Source: Bradyrhizobium sp. CSS354 (GTDB lineage Bacteria; Pseudomonadota; Alphaproteobacteria; Rhizobiales; Xanthobacteraceae). Taken from it: 64,000 nucleotides of DNA. Every line of letters begins with the position of its first letter. Position 1 is the first letter of the stretch. The notes beneath the pieces were generated by a model. The model had not been told where the DNA came from. It worked only from the letters and a program-made list of their open reading frames with translations, and did no database searches. This document shows positions 52,591 through 61,461 of this stretch, one piece after another. The stretch covers positions 124,001 to 188,000 of the forward strand of contig NZ_JAACFU010000010.1 of assembly GCF_029051725.1 (NCBI RefSeq). Reading direction: 5' to 3'. Both the position numbers and the translations under genes were made by a program.

Positions 52591-54006
52591 TCAAGCACGC
52601 GCCGGCTCGAGACCTGCGTTGTCGTCTTTCATGTGATGGCGCTTGTCGACGGCACGGACGCAGAGGTTGGCGAGGAAGCCGACCACGAGCAGTCCGGCCA
52701 TGATGTACATTGTGGTGTTGTAGGCCTGCGCCTTCGGCACGCCGTGGGTGACGTTGTATTCGCGGATGTAGTTGATCAGCACCGGCCCGGCGATGCCCGC
52801 CATCGACCATGCGGTGAGCAGGATGCCGTGGATGGCGCCGACATAGCGGGTGCCGAACATGTCGCGCAGATAGGCCGGCACCGTGGAAAATCCGCCGCCA
52901 TACATGCTGACGATGATCAGGAAGCACAGCACGAACAGCACGACATTGCCGCTCGCGCCGGCATAGGGCACCGTGACGTAAAGCGCGAAGCCGAGCACCA
53001 TGTAGACGAAATAGGTGTTCTTGCGTCCGATGAAGTCGGACAACGAAGCCCAGCTGAAGCGTCCGCCCATGTTGAACAGGCTCATCAGGCCGACGAGACC
53101 CGCGGCCGCCACCGCGGTGATATGTCCCGGGAACATCTCCTGGCTCATCGCCGAGGCCTGCCCGAGCACGCCGATGCCGGCCGTGGTGTTGCAGAACAGC
53201 ACGATCCAGATCAGCCAGAACTGCGGCGTCTTGATCGCCTGATAGACGAACACGTCGTTCTTGGTCATCAGCTTGGTCGCGGTTGTAGGCGGCACGTAAC
53301 CTTCCGGTTTCCAGCCCGGCGCAGGCACGCGCACGATTGCGGAGCCGACCATCATGAAGACGAAATAGACGCAGCCGAGCGTGATGAAGGCGCCGAGCGC
53401 GCCGACGTCGGTCGCGCTGGCGAACTTGCTCATCAGCCAGACCGAGAAGGGGGAGGCGATCAGTGCGCCGCCGCCAAAGCCCATGATGGCCATCCCCGTC
53501 GCCATGCCTGGCCGGTCAGGAAACCACTTCATCAGCGTCGAAACCGGCGAGATGTAGCCGATGCCAAGTGCACAGCCGCCGACGACGCCGTAGCCGAGAT
53601 AGATGATCCAGAGATTGTGCAGAGAGACGCCGAGTGCCGAGATCAGGAACGCGCTCGCCCAGGCGACGCCGGCGGTGAACATCGCGCGCCGCGGGCCGCC
53701 TTCCTCGACCCAGCGTCCGAACACCGCGGCCGACAGTCCGAGGAACACCATCGCAATGGAAAAGATCCAGCCGAGCTCGGTCAGTTTCCAGTCGCCGGGC
53801 GCCGATTGCGTGACGCCGATCAGCTTGGTCATCGGCAGGTTGAAGACGCTGAAGGCGTAGGCCTGCCCGATACAGAGGTGCACGCAAAGCGCCGCGGGCG
53901 GCACCATCCATCGGCTATAGCCCGGCCTTGCGATCGTATGCTCGCGATCGAGGAACCGCAGTAGCGAGCGTGCAGGCATTCCCGATGCGTCGAGCGTCGT
54001 CGTCAT
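52591..54006 (-). CDS. OFA family MFS transporter (oxalate/formate antiporter-like)
   Basis: 471 residues with 12 predicted helices. It begins with a 35-residue cytosolic tail and then WMVPPAALCVHLCIGQAYAF. OFA-like motifs are GWIFSIAMVFLGLSAAVFG, GCALGIGYISPVSTLMKWFP and FNMGGRFSWASLSDFIGRK. It should exchange small carboxylates such as oxalate, formate or related acids. AAGGAGG touches the first ATG (54012) but lies 6 nt before the second (54006), which is therefore the start. Three small ORFs follow on the same strand. Confidence 0.88.
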   Translation of the reverse strand: MTTTLDASGMPARSLLRFLDREHTIARPGYSRWMVPPAALCVHLCIGQAYAFSVFNLPMTKLIGVTQSAPGDWKLTELGWIFSIAMVFLGLSAAVFGRWVEEGGPRRAMFTAGVAWASAFLISALGVSLHNLWIIYLGYGVVGGCALGIGYISPVSTLMKWFPDRPGMATGMAIMGFGGGALIASPFSVWLMSKFASATDVGALGAFITLGCVYFVFMMVGSAIVRVPAPGWKPEGYVPPTTATKLMTKNDVFVYQAIKTPQFWLIWIVLFCNTTAGIGVLGQASAMSQEMFPGHITAVAAAGLVGLMSLFNMGGRFSWASLSDFIGRKNTYFVYMVLGFALYVTVPYAGASGNVVLFVLCFLIIVSMYGGGFSTVPAYLRDMFGTRYVGAIHGILLTAWSMAGIAGPVLINYIREYNVTHGVPKAQAYNTTMYIMAGLLVVGFLANLCVRAVDKRHHMKDDNAGLEPARA

Positions 54007-54070
54007 CTTCATCCTCCTTGTGCTTCGCCATTTTTGGTGGCGGCCGTTCGGCCGCGGGCGATAGCCGCTC

Positions 54071-54130
54071 TGCGTAAGCTACGCAGGAGGACGATTTTGA
54101 CAAACGAATAATATTGGCCGATTAAATCGG
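54071..54130. promoter_or_regulatory. Two palindromes upstream of the OFA transporter
   Basis: TGCGTA-AGC-TACGCA (54071-54085) and CCGATT-A-AATCGG (54118-54130) are perfect inverted repeats with 6-bp arms. They lie 65 and 112 bp upstream of the transporter start. The two differ in sequence, so two proteins, or a hairpin and an operator, may be involved. The LysR regulator at 51123 is a candidate partner only by proximity. Confidence 0.4.
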
Positions 54131-54173
54131 AATCTTAGATACCAAAGGCGAAGTGGGCGCTTTGAGACGGGAA

Positions 54174-54209
54174 GCAAAAAGTCCGGGCGGCAGGCGCTGC
54201 CCGGACTTT
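54174..54209 (-). terminator. Intrinsic terminator of the MBL-fold gene
   Basis: Arms AAAGTCCGGGC (54178-54188) and GCCCGGACTTT (54199-54209). On the minus strand the hairpin is followed by TTTTTGC. It begins 7 nt past the stop codon. Confidence 0.88.
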
Positions 54210-54215
54210 GACGAT

Positions 54216-55187
54216 CTACAGAGTCATCTGCATCGGTTCGGGATAATAGTGGAATCCCTCACCGGCCTTGGCAACATGGCCATAGCCCGGCCAGGCGAAG
54301 TGATAGGACATCACCGGCACCTTGTTTGCCGCGAGCATGGTCAGCAGCTTGACGCGTGACTCGGCCGCCTGCTTGGGATCGGTGTCGTAGGAGAATTCCA
54401 TTCGCGGCCGCTCCAGCAGCAGCACCGAATGGTGCGAGAGGTCGCCCATGAAGGCGAAGGACTTGCCGGCGGACGAGACCATGAAGATGGTATGGCCGAC
54501 GGTATGGCCGGGCGCCGCGATCGCCTGCACGCCTGGCAGGAATTCCTGGCCGTCCTTGAAGAACACGATGCGGTCGCGCACCGGCAGCAGGTTCTTGCGG
54601 GCGTGAACGACGAAATCCTTGGCGTCGCTGCCGAGCTTGCCTTCGTCGGTCCAGAAGTCGAAATCGGTCTGCGAGATGTAGATCTGCGCGTTCGGAAACA
54701 GCGGCTTGCCGCCGTCGTCCACGATGCCCCCGATGTGGTCGATATGGGCATGCGAACAGACCACCGCATCGATGTCCCCGGGCTTGATGCCGGCCTCGGT
54801 CATGCTCTTCTGTTGCCGCCCAGTGGTAGCGCCGAACATCTTCGAGCTGCCCATGCCCGTATCGAACAGGATGAGCTTGTCGCCGGTGTTGACGATCGGC
54901 GAGTTCTGTTCGAGCACGACATTGTCCGGCGACAGGAAATTGTCTGCCAGCATCTTCTTCACCTCTTCCTTGGGAACGCCGGTGAAGGTGCCGGAGGGAT
55001 CGCCGAGCGGAAGCGGTCCGTCGGAGACGATGGTGACTTCGGCATCGCCGAGAACGAAGCGGTGCCAGTAGGGCGTCTGGGTGCCGAGCTTGGGAGCGCG
55101 CGCCATCGCGCTGCTGCCGAGCATTGCGCTGGCTCCAAGGCCGGCCCCAAGGGCCAACAAGGACCGACGTGAGACATCGATTGTCAT
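54216..55187 (-). CDS. Tat-exported MBL-fold metallohydrolase
   Basis: 323 residues. The N-terminus MTIDVSRRSLLALGAGLG has the twin-arginine SRRSLL pattern with a hydrophobic stretch and an AMA cleavage site, so folded export to the periplasm is likely. The metal ligands are in CSHAHIDHIGG (HxHxDH), GHTVGHT, FMGDLSHH and SYHFAWPG. Together they mark a metallo-beta-lactamase fold enzyme of the lactonase/hydrolase kind. The substrate is unknown. It is followed by its own terminator. Confidence 0.88.
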   Translation of the reverse strand: MTIDVSRRSLLALGAGLGASAMLGSSAMARAPKLGTQTPYWHRFVLGDAEVTIVSDGPLPLGDPSGTFTGVPKEEVKKMLADNFLSPDNVVLEQNSPIVNTGDKLILFDTGMGSSKMFGATTGRQQKSMTEAGIKPGDIDAVVCSHAHIDHIGGIVDDGGKPLFPNAQIYISQTDFDFWTDEGKLGSDAKDFVVHARKNLLPVRDRIVFFKDGQEFLPGVQAIAAPGHTVGHTIFMVSSAGKSFAFMGDLSHHSVLLLERPRMEFSYDTDPKQAAESRVKLLTMLAANKVPVMSYHFAWPGYGHVAKAGEGFHYYPEPMQMTL

Positions 55188-55373
55188 GCGTTTCCTCCGC
55201 TTTTGTCTTTTGTTTTGCGCAATTGTTTGCGCGTTACATTCGGCCTGCGCCGATCGCCTCGCGTCAGCACGATCGGATCGTACGGCCGAATGCAGTCAAT
55301 GATTGTGTCGCGATTGTGTCTCTTGACTGCGCGTTGTAGCGGGACCGCAAGTTTCTTCGTCGCGAATGCCGTC

Positions 55374-56054
55374 TCACGCAATCCTCGGCACCAAGTCAGT
55401 GCGCTCCGTTTCGGCAAAGCCTGCCTGCAAAACCTCTTCGCGCTTATGGCGCAGATGCGCGCGCAGGATATGGGCGAGGCCGACGCCGTCCCGCCTCTGC
55501 AGTGCGTTCAGGATGGCATCGTGCTCCTGCACGGCGACCGCCCATCGCTCGGGCGTCATCGGCGTGACATAACGCGCGCGGCGGATGCGCGCAGTCACGG
55601 ACGTATACAGCCCCGCCAGCACCGGGTTTCCGGCCGCAGCGACGATGGCTTCGTGAATGGCGCGGTTGCCGCGATAGTACTGGATCAGATCGCGCTCGCG
55701 ATAGTGCCGCACCATGTTCGCGTGCACCGCGGCGATCGCGTCGATCTCGGCATCGGTGATGCGTTCGCAGGCGAGCTCGCCGGCGAGCGCCTCGAGGCCC
55801 TGGCAGACCTCGAACAGGTCGCGCATGTCCTTGTCGGTCAGTTTCGCCGCGCGCGAGCCGCGGTGGGGCAGGAGCTGCACGAGCCCTTCGGCGGCGAGCA
55901 CCTTGAGCGCCTCGCGTAGCGGCGTGCGCGATATCTGCAGCCGTTCGCACAACTCGCGCTCGGGAATCCGTGCGCCCGGCGGGATCTCTCCGTCGAGCAG
56001 GATGGCCCGGATGCGGCCGACGACGTCCTCATGCAGCATGGGTCTGAAGTCCAT
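55374..56054 (-). CDS. GntR family regulator with FCD domain
   Basis: 226 residues. The winged helix (about 8-72) reads VVGRIRAILLDGEIPPGARI, PERELCERLQISRTPLREAL, LVQLLPHRGS. The FCD effector domain (about 80-215) has DMRDLFEVCQGLEALAGELA, the metal-ligand type HANMVRHY and NRAIHEAIVAAAGNPVL and the final HLRHKREEV. FCD regulators usually bind organic acids. It is divergent from the crotonase operon and shares the two operator-like sites at 56054 and 56116, so it probably represses that operon and itself. Confidence 0.9.
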   Translation of the reverse strand: MDFRPMLHEDVVGRIRAILLDGEIPPGARIPERELCERLQISRTPLREALKVLAAEGLVQLLPHRGSRAAKLTDKDMRDLFEVCQGLEALAGELACERITDAEIDAIAAVHANMVRHYRERDLIQYYRGNRAIHEAIVAAAGNPVLAGLYTSVTARIRRARYVTPMTPERWAVAVQEHDAILNALQRRDGVGLAHILRAHLRHKREEVLQAGFAETERTDLVPRIA

Positions 56055-56127
56055 TTGAATGCAAAAATGAAGATATAGGTGGTTTAAGGTAAGTTCCAGC
56101 TTGTAAACCGACAATTTTGCATTCAAA
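56054..56127. promoter_or_regulatory. Two mirrored operator-like sites between gntR and the catabolic operon
   Basis: TTTGAATGCAAA (56054-56065) overlaps the regulator's start codon. Its reverse complement TTTGCATTCAAA (56116-56127) lies 29 nt before the crotonase ATG. Each is itself a TTTG-N4-CAAA inverted repeat. The centres are 62 bp apart, close to six helical turns, so two dimers could meet over a DNA loop. Confidence 0.65.
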
Positions 56128-56156
56128 AATGTAGAAAAGCAGAAGGACATGAGGAA

Positions 56157-56951
56157 ATGGACCAGCAGGTGGGGGTGGAAGACCTCTTTTTCGAGCGTCA
56201 GGACGGTATCGGGCGCATCACCTTCAACCGCCCGCAGGCGCGCAACGCCTTCACCTTCGCGATGTACGAGCGGCTTGCCGCGATCTGCGAGGAGATCAAC
56301 GACGATCATGCGATCAAGGTGCTGGTGCTGCGCGGGGCCGGCGACAAGGCGTTTGCCGCGGGCACCGACATCAATCAGTTCCGCGATTTCAAGTCGCCGC
56401 AGGACGCGATCGACTACGAGAACCGCATCGATCGGGTCCTGACCACGCTCGAGCAATGCCGCGTGCCGACGATCGCGGCAATCAACGGGTTCTGCACCGG
56501 CGGCGGCGCGGGCATCGCCGCGGCCTGTGACCTCCGCATTGGCACCCAAAGCGCAAAAATCGGCTTTCCCATTGCCCGCACGCTCGGCAATTGCCTGTCG
56601 ATGTCCAATGTCAGTCGTCTCACCGCGCTGATCGGTGCTGCCCGCGTCAAGGATCTGATCTTCACGGCGCGCCTCGTCGACGCCACGGAGGCCGCCAGTG
56701 TCGGTCTGCTCGGCGAGGTCGTCGAGGATCTCGCCGCGCTCGACAGGCGCGCGGACGAGGTTGCCCGATTGCTCGCCAGCCACGCGCCGCTGACGCTGAA
56801 TGCGACAAAGCAGGCAGTGGCGCGCCTGCAAAGGCCGCTGACGCCGGACGAGGGCGAAGACCTCATCCTGATGTGCTACACGAGCCAGGATTTTCGCGAA
56901 GGCCTCGATGCTTTCCTCACCAAGCGCGCGCCGCAATGGCGCGGCCGATAG
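56157..56951 (+). CDS. Enoyl-CoA hydratase/isomerase family protein
   Basis: 264 residues, crotonase fold. It has ITFNRPQARNAFTFAMYERL, the oxyanion-hole segments FAAGTDINQF and GFCTGGGAGIAAACDLRIG, and a C-terminal helical part. The usual hydratase stretch with the first catalytic glutamate (family form PExxLG) reads IGFPIARTLGNCLSM here, without that glutamate, so a reaction other than plain hydration (isomerase, lyase or hydrolase) is possible. GAGGAA precedes the ATG. It leads the operon; the CoA-transferase follows after 9 nt. Confidence 0.88.
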   Translation: MDQQVGVEDLFFERQDGIGRITFNRPQARNAFTFAMYERLAAICEEINDDHAIKVLVLRGAGDKAFAAGTDINQFRDFKSPQDAIDYENRIDRVLTTLEQCRVPTIAAINGFCTGGGAGIAAACDLRIGTQSAKIGFPIARTLGNCLSMSNVSRLTALIGAARVKDLIFTARLVDATEAASVGLLGEVVEDLAALDRRADEVARLLASHAPLTLNATKQAVARLQRPLTPDEGEDLILMCYTSQDFREGLDAFLTKRAPQWRGR

Positions 56952-56960
56952 GACGCCCCG

Positions 56961-58220
56961 ATGCAAAGCGATCGCTCGCAATCAACCTCCCGCCGTTCGG
57001 GGCCGCTCGCCGGCCTCAAGGTCATCGATCTCACCCATGTCATGGCGGGGCCGACCTGCACCTTGATGCTGGCCGACATGGGCGCCGACGTCATCAAGAT
57101 CGAGAAGTCGCCGAACGGTGACGACACCCGCCATTCGGTGCCGCCGAAGATCGGTGACGAGGCGGCCTCGTTCCTGATGATGAACCGCAACAAGCGCGGC
57201 ATCGTGCTCGATCTGAAGACCGATGGCGGCAAACAGGTCTTGCGGCGGCTGATCGCGGGCGCCGACGTGCTGGTCGAGAACTTTGCGCCGGGCGCCATGG
57301 AGCGCCTCGGCTTTGGCTACGAAGACCTGCACAAGCAGTATCCAACGCTGATCTATTGCTCGCTGTCGGGCTTCGGCCGCACCGGACCCTACAAGCACCG
57401 CCGCGGCTTCGATCTGGTCGCCCAGGCCATGAGCGGCATCATGAGCTTTACCGGCGAACGTCCCGATGGTCCGCCCGTGAAATGCGGCCCGCCGCTGTCC
57501 GACATCACCGCCGGCCTGCTGGCGAGCATGGGCATCCTCGCGGCCTACACGCACCGTCTCAAGACCGGCGAAGGGCAGTGGGTAGAGACCTCGCTCTATG
57601 AGGCCGCGCTGGTGCAGACCTACTGGCAGTCGACCATCGCGCTGGCTGCGGGTACCGCACCGCGCGCCATGGGCTCGGCCCATCCGCTCAACGCGCCCTA
57701 TCAGGCCTTCGAGGCCTCGGACGGCTGGCTGGTGGTCGGCGGCGCCAACAAGAAGCACTGGCTGTTGATGCTGGAGGCCCTTGGCGCGAGCGAGCTCGCT
57801 GCCGATCCGCGTTTCATCAACGGGGCTGACCGCATGGCCAATCTGAAGGAGCTCGAAGCCGTCCTGAGCGCGCGCTTCCGCACCCGCACGCGGGCGCACT
57901 GGCTGGCGGCACTAGACGAGAAGGGCGTGCCGTGCGGACCCGTGCACGACATGCTGGAGGCGCTTCGCGATCCGCAGACGCTGGCGCGCGAGATGGTCGT
58001 CGAGGTCGAGCATTCCACGCTCGGTCCCGTGAAGACGATCGGCTTGCCGGTCAAGTTTTCGGAGACCCCAGGCAAAGTCCGCACGGGCGCGCCGGTCTAC
58101 GGTGAGCATACAAGCGAGGTGCTGGTCGAGCACGGGTTCGACCAGAAGCAGATCGAAGCGCTCGAACAAGAAGGCGCAATCGTCCTGGCATCAGGAAGAC
58201 GCGAGGAACGCGTCGCCTGA
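56961..58220 (+). CDS. CaiB/BaiF family CoA-transferase (family III)
   Basis: 419 residues. The opening GLKVIDLTHVMAGPTCTLML and ADMGADVIKIEKS, NRNKRGIVLDLK, VLVENFAPGAMERLG, and SLSGFGRTGPY are the standard family III pattern. Asp169 in RPDGPPV matches the catalytic aspartate position of formyl-CoA transferase. It should move CoA between organic acids, activating the acid taken up by the transporter encoded next. The acid is not identifiable from the sequence. Confidence 0.93.
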   Translation: MQSDRSQSTSRRSGPLAGLKVIDLTHVMAGPTCTLMLADMGADVIKIEKSPNGDDTRHSVPPKIGDEAASFLMMNRNKRGIVLDLKTDGGKQVLRRLIAGADVLVENFAPGAMERLGFGYEDLHKQYPTLIYCSLSGFGRTGPYKHRRGFDLVAQAMSGIMSFTGERPDGPPVKCGPPLSDITAGLLASMGILAAYTHRLKTGEGQWVETSLYEAALVQTYWQSTIALAAGTAPRAMGSAHPLNAPYQAFEASDGWLVVGGANKKHWLLMLEALGASELAADPRFINGADRMANLKELEAVLSARFRTRTRAHWLAALDEKGVPCGPVHDMLEALRDPQTLAREMVVEVEHSTLGPVKTIGLPVKFSETPGKVRTGAPVYGEHTSEVLVEHGFDQKQIEALEQEGAIVLASGRREERVA

Positions 58221-58267
58221 CCGGACGTCGAAAACAACAAGTGACAAAAAATCAGCTGGAGGAAATC

Positions 58268-59260
58268 ATGGGTCGGACGTCAACACTTCTGCTCTCCGCC
58301 GCCGCAACCGTGCTCGCCGGTACGATGCCGGCGCTCAGCGCCTGGCAGCCGCAAAAGCCGATCGAGTTCGTGGCGACCGCCGGGCCCGGCGGCGGCACGG
58401 ACAATCTCGCGCGCGCCGTGCAGAACATCATCACCAAGCACAAGCTGGTGGAGCAGCCGATCGTCGTCGTCAACAAGGGGGGCGGCAGCGGCGCGGAAGG
58501 CTATGTCTACGGCAAGGCGTCCGCCGGCGATCCCTACAAGGTGATCTTCGGCACGTCGAATGCCTGGCAGCAGCCGCTCGTCTCCAAGGTTGCCTTCAAC
58601 TACACCGATCTCACTGCGATCGCGGCGATGGCGCAGGACGAATTCCTGCTCTGGGTCAAGCAGGACGCGCCCTACAAGACGGCGGGCGACTACCTGAAGG
58701 CGGCCGCATCGGGCGAATTCAAGATGGGCGGCGCCCAGTCAAAGGACACCGACGAGGTGCTGACCCGCATGATCGAGAAGGCCGGCCACATCAAGCTGAC
58801 CTACATCCCTTTCAAGAGCGGCGCAGAGACCGCCGTGCAGCTGGCCGGCGGACACCTCGACTCCCACGTCAACAACCCCAGCGAAAGTCTTGGGCAATGG
58901 CGCGGTGGAACGCAACGGCCGCTTTGCGTTTTCAGCCCGAAGCGGCTGCCGCAGGGCGCCAAGGTCACCGCGACCGAAGGCTGGGGCGACGTTCCGACCT
59001 GCGTCGAGCAGGGCCTCGACATCAAGCAGTACGAGCAGCCGCGGACAGTGTGGCTCCCGGGCAAGGTCACGCCGGACCAGGCCGCGTTCTATGTTGACCT
59101 GATGAAGAAGGTGCAGGCGACGCCGGACTGGAAGGACTACATCGAGAAAACCTCCCAGGTCGACACGTTCCTGACTGGCGCCGAGCTCGACAAGTTCATC
59201 AAGGAGGACCTCGAGCACGTCAAGCAAGTCGCGGGCGAGCAGGGCTGGTTGGTCAAGTAG
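58268..59260 (+). CDS. TctC-type periplasmic substrate-binding protein (TTT family)
   Basis: 330 residues. Signal peptide MGRTSTLLLSAAATVLAGTM with cleavage near ALSAW. The mature part starts KPIEFVATAGPGGGTDNLAR, typical of Bug/TctC receptors, then VNKGGGSGAEGYVY and the ligand-site loop FKSGAETAVQLAGGHLDSHV. It would bind a carboxylate for the TctAB membrane unit. GGAGGAAATC before the ATG at 58268 fixes the start; the frame opens 27 nt earlier. Confidence 0.92.
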   Translation: MGRTSTLLLSAAATVLAGTMPALSAWQPQKPIEFVATAGPGGGTDNLARAVQNIITKHKLVEQPIVVVNKGGGSGAEGYVYGKASAGDPYKVIFGTSNAWQQPLVSKVAFNYTDLTAIAAMAQDEFLLWVKQDAPYKTAGDYLKAAASGEFKMGGAQSKDTDEVLTRMIEKAGHIKLTYIPFKSGAETAVQLAGGHLDSHVNNPSESLGQWRGGTQRPLCVFSPKRLPQGAKVTATEGWGDVPTCVEQGLDIKQYEQPRTVWLPGKVTPDQAAFYVDLMKKVQATPDWKDYIEKTSQVDTFLTGAELDKFIKEDLEHVKQVAGEQGWLVK

Positions 59261-59416
59261 ACGGGACTCTTGCATGGGTGGTGACCACGTGGGCAGGCCT
59301 TCCAGCTACATCTCGGCGTTCGTGCCAAAAACTCCGCCGTCGTCCCGGCGAAGGCTGGGAAAAGCACGCGCGTTCTGCACGACCAGCCGCCGCTCGCCGA
59401 CTGACCGGAGCCCCTG
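59261..59416. other. Spacer inside the transporter operon
   Basis: 156 nt between tctC- and tctB-type genes, the longest gap in this operon. It contains CGTCGTCCCGGCGAAGGCTGGG, a form that resembles half of a dispersed rhizobial repeat (only part quoted matters: CCGGCGAAGGCTGGG). No gene is visible. It may separate the binding protein from the membrane genes on the mRNA, allowing different levels. Confidence 0.35.
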
Positions 59417-59899
59417 ATGATATCGCGCCGCGCTCTCGAACTTGCGACCGCCGTTCTCACCGGCAGCTTCGGTCTGACCGTCGTCGTCTCCAGCCTCGAT
59501 AACGGTATCGGCTGGTCGAGCGCGGGTGTGGAGGCCGGGACGTTTCCGTTCCTGACCGGGATCATCATCGTACTCGGGAGCCTCTACAACCTGGTTCGAG
59601 GTGTCGTGCCGGCCGCGACGCTCGCCAGCGTCCCAATTGCCATCACATCGATCGAGCTGCGCCGGCTTGCCGGCCTGTTCGTGCCGGCCGCGATTTTCGT
59701 GGCTGCGATCCCGTTGGCCGGGATGTACGTCGCCTCGGCCCTGTACATCTTCGCGGTGCTGGCGATCCCCAGACGACAATCCGTGCCGCGCGCGCTTGGC
59801 ATGGCGGCGGCGACAGCGCTCGCGCTCTACGTCGTGTTCGAGCGCATGTTCCAGGTGAGCTTGCCGCACGGCGCGCTCGCCGCGGCGTTCGGCTTCTGA
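59417..59899 (+). CDS. TctB-type small membrane subunit (TTT family)
   Basis: 160 residues with four hydrophobic segments: ALELATAVLTGSFGLTVVV, GTFPFLTGIIIVLGSLYNLV, LAGLFVPAAIFVAAIPLAG and the last helix pair ending LYVVFERMFQVSLPHG. The end motif V-FERMFQV-LP-G is typical of TctB. It forms the membrane complex with the large subunit that starts 11 nt downstream. Confidence 0.88.
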   Translation: MISRRALELATAVLTGSFGLTVVVSSLDNGIGWSSAGVEAGTFPFLTGIIIVLGSLYNLVRGVVPAATLASVPIAITSIELRRLAGLFVPAAIFVAAIPLAGMYVASALYIFAVLAIPRRQSVPRALGMAAATALALYVVFERMFQVSLPHGALAAAFGF

Positions 59900-59910
59900 C
59901 GGAGAGGTCG

Positions 59911-61461
59911 ATGGACAATCTTGGGGAACTCCTGCACGGCTTCAGCATCGCGATCACGCTGCCGCATCTGGCGCTGATGGTGATCGGCGTGCTGCTCGGC
60001 ATTCTCGTCGGCGTGCTGCCTGGGTTGGGTGCTCCGAACGGGGTGTCGCTGCTGCTGCCGCTGACCTTCGGCATGCAGCCGGTCTCTGCCATCATCCTGC
60101 TCTCCAGCATGTATTGGGGCGCGTTGTTCGGGGGGTCCGTGACCTCGATCCTGTTCAACATTCCGGGCGAGCCGTCGTCTGTCGCCACCACCTTCGACGG
60201 ATATCCGATGGCGCGCGACGGACGGCCGACGACGGCGCTCGCCACCGCCTTCGGCTCGGCGGCGTTCGGCGCGCTGATCGGCGTTATCCTGATCACCTTC
60301 CTCGCATCGTGGGTGGCGCAGGTCGCACTCGCCTTCGGGCCGGCGGAATATTTTGCGGTCTATTTCCTGGCCTTCGCCAGCTTCGTCGGCATGGGCGGGG
60401 CGGCCCCGATCAAGACCATCGTCGCGCTGGCGATCGGCTTTGCGATCGCGGCTATCGGCATCGACACCGTCTCCGGCAGCGTGCGCCTCACGATGGGTGT
60501 CGACGAGCTGGTCAAGGGCGTCAACTTCGTCGTCGCGGTGATGGGCCTGTTCGGCATCGGCGAGCTGCTCGTCGCCGTCGAAGAGGAGTTCCATGCCCGT
60601 GCGGTCTCGTCGAAGATTGAGTGGCGCGAGGTGTTTCGCGCGATCGGCCGCCTGCCGCGGCATAGTGTTGCGCTGCTGCGCAGCGCTGCGATCGGATGCT
60701 GGATGGGCATCACGCCTGGCGGCCCGACTGCGGCGTCTTTCATGAGCTATGGCATCGCCCGACGCTTCTCGCGCCGTGGCCGATACTTCGGCACCGGAGA
60801 GGTTGAAGGCATCATCTCGCCGGAGACGGCCGATCATGCGGCCGGCACCAGCGCGCTTCTGCCCATGCTCTCGCTCGGCATTCCCGGCTCGGCCACTGCG
60901 GCCGTCATGATGGGCGGGCTGATGATCTGGGGTCTCAATCCCGGACCGATGCTGTTCGTCGACCAGAAGGACTTTGTCTGGGGCCTGATTGCCTCGATGT
61001 ATGTCGGCAACATCGTCGCCGTCGCGCTGGTGCTGCTGACCGTCCCGGTGTTCGCGGCCTTGATGCGGATTCCCTTCGTGATCATCGCGCCGCTGATCGT
61101 GATCATCTGCGTCGTCGGCGCCTATTCGGTGTCGAACTCCTATCTCGACGTCGTCATGATGCTCGGCTTCGGCATCGTCGGCTATCTCTTCAAGAAGCTG
61201 TTCTATCCGCTGGCGCCGCTCGTGCTCGCGATCGTCATCGGCGACAAGGCCGAGGACGCGTTCCGGCAGTCGATGCTGATGTCCAAGGGATCGCTCGGGA
61301 TATTCTTCGCCAACAAGCTGGTGACGTGCCTGATCGTGGCCGGCATCGCGCTGTTGCTGCTTCCGCTCGTGCTGCAGTTGCCGCGTCTCTGGCGCAAACC
61401 CGCATCTGCCGCGACCGAGACAACGGCTCAAGAGACCGCTCGTGAGAAGGTGACCATATGA
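59911..61461 (+). CDS. TctA-type large membrane subunit (TTT family)
   Basis: 516 residues with about 12 hydrophobic segments. Family signatures are GVLPGLGAPNGVSLLLPLTF, YWGALFGGSVTSILFNIPGE, FVGMGGAAPIKTIVALAIGF and the second-half repeat LGIPGSATAAVMMGGLMIWG. It is the sodium- or proton-driven translocating subunit of the tripartite tricarboxylate-type transporter. The stop overlaps the PdxA-like gene start by 4 nt. Confidence 0.93.
   Translation: MDNLGELLHGFSIAITLPHLALMVIGVLLGILVGVLPGLGAPNGVSLLLPLTFGMQPVSAIILLSSMYWGALFGGSVTSILFNIPGEPSSVATTFDGYPMARDGRPTTALATAFGSAAFGALIGVILITFLASWVAQVALAFGPAEYFAVYFLAFASFVGMGGAAPIKTIVALAIGFAIAAIGIDTVSGSVRLTMGVDELVKGVNFVVAVMGLFGIGELLVAVEEEFHARAVSSKIEWREVFRAIGRLPRHSVALLRSAAIGCWMGITPGGPTAASFMSYGIARRFSRRGRYFGTGEVEGIISPETADHAAGTSALLPMLSLGIPGSATAAVMMGGLMIWGLNPGPMLFVDQKDFVWGLIASMYVGNIVAVALVLLTVPVFAALMRIPFVIIAPLIVIICVVGAYSVSNSYLDVVMMLGFGIVGYLFKKLFYPLAPLVLAIVIGDKAEDAFRQSMLMSKGSLGIFFANKLVTCLIVAGIALLLLPLVLQLPRLWRKPASAATETTAQETAREKVTI

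Noticed and set aside
55237..55320. CATTCGGCC/GGCCGAATG arms 38 bp apart and a GATTGTGTC direct repeat upstream of the MBL-fold gene
   Set aside because: The arms are too far apart for a usual operator and the direct repeat is short. It could be a promoter-region structure but nothing supports a specific role.
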